A DNA stretch of 9,857 nt from an uncultured Clostridia bacterium (lineage in GTDB: Bacteria; Bacillota; Clostridia; Oscillospirales; Ruminococcaceae). The notes under the pieces are model-generated. The model ran no database searches. It worked only from the letters and a program-made list of their open reading frames with translations, and was not told the DNA's origin. The translations under genes and the position numbers were made by a program. Of the stretch, positions 5,303 to 9,857 are shown in pieces. How positions within the stretch are numbered: the stretch's first letter is position 1; each line of letters opens with the position of its first letter. The stretch spans positions 1-9,857 of the forward strand of contig CAMTHN010000017.1 in assembly GCA_947072265.1 (NCBI GenBank). Direction: 5' to 3'.

Positions 5303-7195
5303 TTATTTCTTTTTAATCCTAACTTTTGATTTTGCATATCTAGGAGTTTTTTTATTTTCTTTTTTATTTGATTTTTCAGGTAAACTAAAATATGTAGGCA
5401 TAGAGTTTGTAGAGCATTGAACCAAACATTTATCTTTATTTCCTATTAAATCAAATCGTCCTGCTTTTTTTAAAGCACTTATTATTATTTCTTTATTTTT
5501 AGGATTAAAATATTGTAAAAGTGCTCTTTGCATTGCTTTTTCTTCTTTTGTCCTTGGAACATATACTTTTTTCATCGTAAAAGGATCCATACCTGTATAA
5601 AACATACACGTTGAAACCGTTCCAGGAGTTGGATAAAAATCTTGGACTTGTTCTGGTCGTATATCATTTAATTTTAAAAATAATGCAAGTTCAACTGCAT
5701 CATTTATAGTGCTTTCTGGATGTGAAGACATCAGATATGGTATTAAATATTGTTCTTTACCAGCTTTTTTAGTTAAATGATAAAATTTATCACTAAATTT
5801 TTTATACACCTTCATAGAAGGTTTTCCCATTGCTGCTAAAACTCTATCAGAACAATGTTCTGGTGCAACTTTTAATTGTCCACTTACATGATGTTTAATA
5901 ACTTCCCTTAAAAATTCATCATTATCATCCGCTAAAACATAATCATATCTAATACCAGATCTAATAAACACTTTTTTAACCTTTTTTATAGACCTAACTT
6001 TTCTTAAAAGAGATAAATAATCACTATGATCTACTATTAATTGTTTACACGGTTCTGGAGATAAACATTTTTTAACCTTACACATTCCATGCTCTAGTTG
6101 TTTTTTACATGATACCCCTCTAAAATTTGCACTTGGTCCCCCAATATCATGAATATATCCTTTAAATCTTTTAGACTCTGTTAAAATTTCCGCTTCTTTT
6201 AATACTGATTCATGACTTCTAGAAGCAACTCTTTTTCCTTGGTGCAAAGATATAGCACAAAAATTACAATTTCCATAACATCCTCTATTATGTGTTATAG
6301 AAAATTCAACTTCCTCAATAGCAGGAACTCCACCAACACTATCATAATCGCTATGCCATCTTCTTTCAAAAGGAAGCTCATATATAGCATCAAATTCTTC
6401 TCTTGTTAAAATTTTAGCTGGTTCATTCTGGACAAGCATCTTATCTCCATGTCGTTGTATTATCTTTTTTCCTATAACTTCATCCTGCTCTGTAATTTGT
6501 ATTCTACAAGCTTTTGCATACTCTTCTTTATTTTCAGAAATCATTTTCAAACTAGGACATTCAGCAGAACCCCAAGGTGTATTTTTAGGTTCAGTTAAAT
6601 AGCAAGTTCCTCTTATATCCCTCATATCATTAATACTTTCGCCATTATAAAATCTTGTGCAGATTTCTTTTATTTGTTTTTCTGCCATACCATATACAAG
6701 AAGATCTGCTTTGCAATCGCATAAAATAGAAGGCATAACACTGTCCGACCAATAATCATAATGGGCAAAACGTCTTAAAGATGCTTCAATTCCCCCAACA
6801 ATAATTGGAATATCTTTACATAAACTCCTTATAATTTCACAATATACAGTGACAGCTCTATCTGGCCTTTTATTTGGTGCTCCGCCAGGGGAATAACTGT
6901 CGGTCTTTCTCTTATTTTTAGCAACACTATAATGATTTATCATAGAATCAATATTACCAGAAGTTACCATAAATGCATATTTGGGAATCCCTAATTTTAA
7001 AAAACTATTTTTATCTTTCCAATTTGGCTGAGAAATAATGCCAACTGTATATCCTAAAGACTCAATAATTCTAGATATAATCGCAATACCAAAACTAGGA
7101 TGATCTACATATGCATCTCCTGTTACACATACATAATCAAACTGGTCAATACCTAGATTTTTCATTTCTTTTTTTGTGGTTGGTATAAAAGCCAT
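5303..7195 (-). CDS. ygiQ: YgiQ family radical SAM protein (UPF0313)
   Basis: Cytosolic [4Fe-4S] protein of the radical SAM superfamily; no accepted reaction is known for this family. The N-terminal part (about residues 1-290) has the conserved YgiQ features, including SYSPGGAPNKRPDRA (100-114), IPIIVGGIEASLRRFAHYDYW (129-149) and NTPWGSAECPS (205-215). The radical SAM core follows with CxxxCxxC at Cys306, Cys310 and Cys313 (RGCYGNCNFC). DFYPTPGT lies in the later core, and the C-terminal YgiQ-specific region includes QRALLQYFNPKN and KKAGRFDLIG. A Lys-rich tail ends the protein. At 630 aa it is normal or slightly short and appears intact. ATG follows AAGGA (7201-7205) by 5 nt. It is the second operon gene, 34 bp after ftsK. 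Confidence 0.96.
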   Translation of the reverse strand: MAFIPTTKKEMKNLGIDQFDYVCVTGDAYVDHPSFGIAIISRIIESLGYTVGIISQPNWKDKNSFLKLGIPKYAFMVTSGNIDSMINHYSVAKNKRKTDSYSPGGAPNKRPDRAVTVYCEIIRSLCKDIPIIVGGIEASLRRFAHYDYWSDSVMPSILCDCKADLLVYGMAEKQIKEICTRFYNGESINDMRDIRGTCYLTEPKNTPWGSAECPSLKMISENKEEYAKACRIQITEQDEVIGKKIIQRHGDKMLVQNEPAKILTREEFDAIYELPFERRWHSDYDSVGGVPAIEEVEFSITHNRGCYGNCNFCAISLHQGKRVASRSHESVLKEAEILTESKRFKGYIHDIGGPSANFRGVSCKKQLEHGMCKVKKCLSPEPCKQLIVDHSDYLSLLRKVRSIKKVKKVFIRSGIRYDYVLADDNDEFLREVIKHHVSGQLKVAPEHCSDRVLAAMGKPSMKVYKKFSDKFYHLTKKAGKEQYLIPYLMSSHPESTINDAVELALFLKLNDIRPEQVQDFYPTPGTVSTCMFYTGMDPFTMKKVYVPRTKEEKAMQRALLQYFNPKNKEIIISALKKAGRFDLIGNKDKCLVQCSTNSMPTYFSLPEKSNKKENKKTPRYAKSKVRIKKK

Positions 7196-7210
7196 TAAAA
7201 TCCTTCTTTC

Positions 7211-7251
7211 TATTAATATAGATAAAATCTTAATTATTATCTATATTAATA
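7211..7251. repeat. Perfect 15-bp inverted repeat across the ftsK-ygiQ junction
   Basis: Arms 7211-7225 (TATTAATATAGATAA) and 7237-7251 are exact reverse complements with an 11-nt loop. The right arm lies in the last ftsK codons (NINIDNN) and the left arm in the gap, and the ftsK stop (7230-7232) is in the loop. On the mRNA the hairpin ends 5 nt before the ygiQ AAGGA. There is no T-run after it and one G:C pair per stem, so it is not a terminator. It could be an mRNA processing, stability or translation element. Confidence 0.6.
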
Positions 7252-9761
7252 TTCATCTCTAAAAAATCTTGTTTAGACATTATAACTTTTCTTTTTCCGC
7301 CCTCATAAGGACCAACAATCCCTCTATCTTCCAAATCATCTATAATTCTAGCGGCTCTGGCATATCCAAGTTTAAGTTTTCTTTGAAGATAAGATGTAGA
7401 TGCTTGTCCAGACTCTACGATACATCGTATAGCAGGCATCAGCATTTCATCTTCAAGATTATCTCCCGAATTTTTGTCTTTTTGATTTGCCACAACTGTT
7501 TGCTTTTCTATTTCTTGTATTATCTCTTCGTCATAGTCAGGATTGTCTTTATTTTTTATAAATGAAACAACCTGTTCCACTTCGGTATCGCTAACAAAAC
7601 ATCCCTGAACTCTAGTAGGTTTAGAACTGCCCATTGGAGCAAACAACATATCTCCTCTTCCTAGAAGTTTTTCAGCACCAGAACCATCAAGAATAGTTCT
7701 AGAATCAACCTGAGATGATACAGCAAATGCTATCCTACTTGGAATATTAGCCTTTATAACACCTGTAATTACATCTACAGAAGGTCTTTGCGTAGCTATA
7801 ACTAGATGCATACCTGCTGCTCTAGCCATCTGAGCAAGCCTACATATAGCATCTTCAACTTCATTTGGTGCAGCCATCATTAAGTCTGCCAGTTCATCTA
7901 TAATTATTACAATTTGAGGCATGGATTTTATATCATCTTTTTTGTTTGCAAATTTATTATAACCCGCAAGATCTCTAACCCCGCTATCTGCAAATATTTT
8001 ATATCTATTAAGCATCTCAGTTACAGCCCAGTTGAGAGCCCCTGCTGCTTTCCTAGGATCTGTAACAACTGGAACTAAAAGATGAGGTATACCATTATAT
8101 ATACCAAGTTCAACAACCTTTGGATCTATCATAACAATTTTAACTTCTTCTGGAGATGATTTATAAAGTATACTAACAATTATAGAATTTATACAAACTG
8201 ATTTACCAGAACCAGTAGATCCCGCTATAAGTGTATGTGGCATCTTACTTAAATCGGCTATTGCCATATTTCCTGTAATATCTTTTCCTAAAGCAACTGT
8301 TAATTTGCTTTTAGAATTTTTAAAATCATCACTTTCAATTATCTCACGAAGAGTAACTATATCAACATTTTTATTAGGAACCTCTATTCCTACCGCTGCT
8401 TTATTTGGAATTGGAGCTTCTATTCTAACACCAGCTGTTGCTAAATTTAAAGCTATATCATCGGATAAATTTGTTATTTTACTAATCTTAACACCAGCTG
8501 ATGGCTGGAGTTCATATCTTGTAACAGCTGGTCCCCTAGAAATATCTATAACACGAGTTTGAACACCAAAACTTTTTAAAGTATCAACCAGTCTTTCTGC
8601 ATTTCCTTTTAATTCTTGGCTTATGTCCTCATTGTCTGAGGGAATAAATTTTTTTAAGAAAGTTAAAGGTGGAATTTTATATTCTTCTTCAATAATATAT
8701 TTAACATTTGCTGCTTCTAATTCATCTTTCATTCCTTGTATATCTTCTTCTTTTTGTTGTTTTAATAATGTTTTTTTTGAAATAACATCATTATCTTTAT
8801 TAGAATTCAAGGACATATCCAAAGCAACTTTTTTAACTAAATTATCAATTAAATTTTTTTGATCTAAAGATGCTTCTATAGAATTTTTTTTAGTTTTATT
8901 AAATTTATCTTCATCTAATGATAATAATATTTTATCTGAATTTTTCTGATTTATTTCTTTTGAAATATTATCATCTAATGGTATATCAAAATGATTTGTG
9001 TTATTTTTAATTTTAGTTATATTATCAGAAATTTGATCGTCTGGTATATCTATAAATTTTCTTTTAGAACAGACTGGATGAGATGGAAACTCAACTTCTT
9101 TTTCAATATTTTTTTCAGATGAAATATTTTCTTTATAGGCTTTTCCAATAAGCCTAAAAGGAGCTATTATAAATTTAAAAAAATCTATTAATGTTGATCC
9201 TGATATAAGCATAATAAAAACAAATATAAATAAAATAAGAATTATATTTGCACCAGTTATACCAAAAATAAAAATAAGAGGACCAGAAAAAAGTCCACCT
9301 AAAAGTCCGCCTCCAATATTATCTACCCCACTAGTATAAAGAAAAATAATATTATCAATAAGATTATTTTCTGTTAAATCTTTCATCATAAATATCTGTA
9401 TAGAACTAGACAAAAATAATATAAGAAAAAAACTTTGAAAAATTTTAGATTTTAACAAAGAAATAGTTTCATAAGAAATAGCTGTTATAGACATATATAT
9501 CATAATAGGCCCAAATACATATGATGCTAGCCCAAAAAAACCAAACATAATATTATGCAAAAACAACCATATATTGGTTCCTTGTATAAAAGTTAATGAA
9601 GTTAAAAAAATTCCAATAGCAAATAATAAAATAGATAATAGTTGAACATCTGCTTTTTGAGATTTTTTTTGTTTTTTTACTGTTTTTTTATTCCCTTTTA
9701 AATTAGATGGAGGATAATTATTTTTAATTTTTTTTTTATTATTATTTTTCTTTTTATACAA
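7230..9761 (-). CDS. ftsK: DNA translocase FtsK/SpoIIIE
   Basis: Septum-located ATPase that pumps chromosome DNA during division or sporulation. A very basic head (residues 1-37, Lys/Asn-rich) precedes about four membrane segments between 40 and 190. A charged Asn/Lys/Asp-rich linker runs to about 345. The alpha/beta motor follows with SRGPAVTRYELQPS (408-421), Walker A GSTGSGKS (514-521), Walker B VIIIDELADLM (618-628), MARAAGMHLVIATQRPSVDVITG (645-667, FtsK signature) and ANIPSRIAF (671-679). A winged-helix gamma domain at about 770-832 (LKLGYARAARIIDDLEDRGIVGP) should read polar DNA motifs. At 843 aa it is typical of Clostridia. FtsK and SpoIIIE cannot be told apart here. The start is TTG with GAGG 7 nt upstream; no in-frame ATG occurs before residue 72, inside the membrane region. 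First gene of the operon, about 35 nt after the predicted transcription start. Confidence 0.95.
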   Translation of the reverse strand: MYKKKNNNKKKIKNNYPPSNLKGNKKTVKKQKKSQKADVQLLSILLFAIGIFLTSLTFIQGTNIWLFLHNIMFGFFGLASYVFGPIMIYMSITAISYETISLLKSKIFQSFFLILFLSSSIQIFMMKDLTENNLIDNIIFLYTSGVDNIGGGLLGGLFSGPLIFIFGITGANIILILFIFVFIMLISGSTLIDFFKFIIAPFRLIGKAYKENISSEKNIEKEVEFPSHPVCSKRKFIDIPDDQISDNITKIKNNTNHFDIPLDDNISKEINQKNSDKILLSLDEDKFNKTKKNSIEASLDQKNLIDNLVKKVALDMSLNSNKDNDVISKKTLLKQQKEEDIQGMKDELEAANVKYIIEEEYKIPPLTFLKKFIPSDNEDISQELKGNAERLVDTLKSFGVQTRVIDISRGPAVTRYELQPSAGVKISKITNLSDDIALNLATAGVRIEAPIPNKAAVGIEVPNKNVDIVTLREIIESDDFKNSKSKLTVALGKDITGNMAIADLSKMPHTLIAGSTGSGKSVCINSIIVSILYKSSPEEVKIVMIDPKVVELGIYNGIPHLLVPVVTDPRKAAGALNWAVTEMLNRYKIFADSGVRDLAGYNKFANKKDDIKSMPQIVIIIDELADLMMAAPNEVEDAICRLAQMARAAGMHLVIATQRPSVDVITGVIKANIPSRIAFAVSSQVDSRTILDGSGAEKLLGRGDMLFAPMGSSKPTRVQGCFVSDTEVEQVVSFIKNKDNPDYDEEIIQEIEKQTVVANQKDKNSGDNLEDEMLMPAIRCIVESGQASTSYLQRKLKLGYARAARIIDDLEDRGIVGPYEGGKRKVIMSKQDFLEMNINIDNN

Positions 9762-9766
9762 AAATT

Positions 9767-9772
9767 CACCTC
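9767..9772 (-). promoter_or_regulatory. Ribosome binding site for the TTG start of ftsK
   Basis: The minus strand reads GAGGTGAATTT and then TTG. GAGG is 7 nt from the TTG at 9761. The GTG inside the site is out of frame. Confidence 0.65.
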
Positions 9773-9802
9773 ATCCATCTATTTAAAATAAATATTTTTT
9801 TA

Positions 9803-9831
9803 ATTATATCAAAATTTTAATAATAAAACAA
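9803..9831 (-). promoter_or_regulatory. Sigma-A-type promoter with extended -10 for the ftsK operon
   Basis: On the minus strand: -35 TTGTTT (complement of 9826-9831), 17 bp of spacer, and consensus TATAAT (complement of 9803-9808) preceded by TGA (extended -10). Start is expected near 9796. It has the same build as the promoter at 125-153. No other equally good promoter is seen before the permease, so it probably drives all four genes. Confidence 0.65.
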
Positions 9832-9857
9832 TTAAAATAAATCATATAGATATATAC

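Noticed and set aside
5278..5337. Longer hydrolase start at the ATG at 5337
   Set aside because: It would overlap ygiQ by 35 bp, has no ribosome site, and would put a charged 20-residue extension before the signal anchor.
8305..8862. Plus-strand open frames inside ftsK (8305-8562 and 8623-8862)
   Set aside because: Both lie opposite the intact, conserved ftsK motor and linker frame and have no ribosome site or motif.
1..9857. Defence island, mobile element, CRISPR array or RNA gene
   Set aside because: No transposase, integrase, nuclease or toxin gene, spaced direct repeats, or tRNA/rRNA segments found on either strand. The complete large genes are housekeeping or known-family genes.

Overview
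The window is strongly AT-rich and reads as low-GC Bacillota, most likely a member of the Clostridia. The support is family content rather than any single marker: an FtsK/SpoIIIE translocase, a ClpC-type (not ClpB-type) AAA+ unfoldase, a YgiQ radical SAM protein, a stand-alone ComEC-like hydrolase, purine-rich AGGAGG-type ribosome sites, TTG starts, and a tiny Cys/Gly protein of a kind I associate with Oscillospirales/Ruminococcaceae. TGG is used for Trp and TGA is not read through, which argues against Mollicutes. I cannot name the species.

Layout from high to low coordinates. A sigma-A-like promoter (9803-9831, minus strand) opens a probable four-gene operon on the minus strand: ftsK (TTG start at 9761), ygiQ, a membrane-anchored metallo-beta-lactamase-fold hydrolase, and an APC-family amino acid permease. 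The gaps between its genes are 34, 25 and 58 bp. It ends at a perfect 23-bp stem (2913-2962) that also terminates the convergent 40-codon gene for a Cys-rich microprotein (2787-2909, the only plus-strand gene). The microprotein gene diverges from clpC across a 176-bp region full of inverted repeats. One of these has 18-bp perfect arms and abuts the clpC Shine-Dalgarno. clpC (TTG start at 2610, minus) stands alone, with no ctsR-mcsA-mcsB beside it. Past clpC, a second sigma-A-like promoter (125-153, minus) drives a gene that runs off the left edge; only 33 codons are visible.

How the parts may relate: FtsK moves chromosome DNA through the septum, ClpC unfolds proteins for ClpP, and the permease imports or exchanges amino acids. 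YgiQ and the hydrolase have no settled role. I see no mobile element, tRNA, rRNA, CRISPR array or phage gene, and no defence-type or otherwise new multi-gene system. The most unusual content is non-coding: the dyad-rich clpC/microprotein divergent region, and a sigma-K-like promoter match in front of the microprotein gene.
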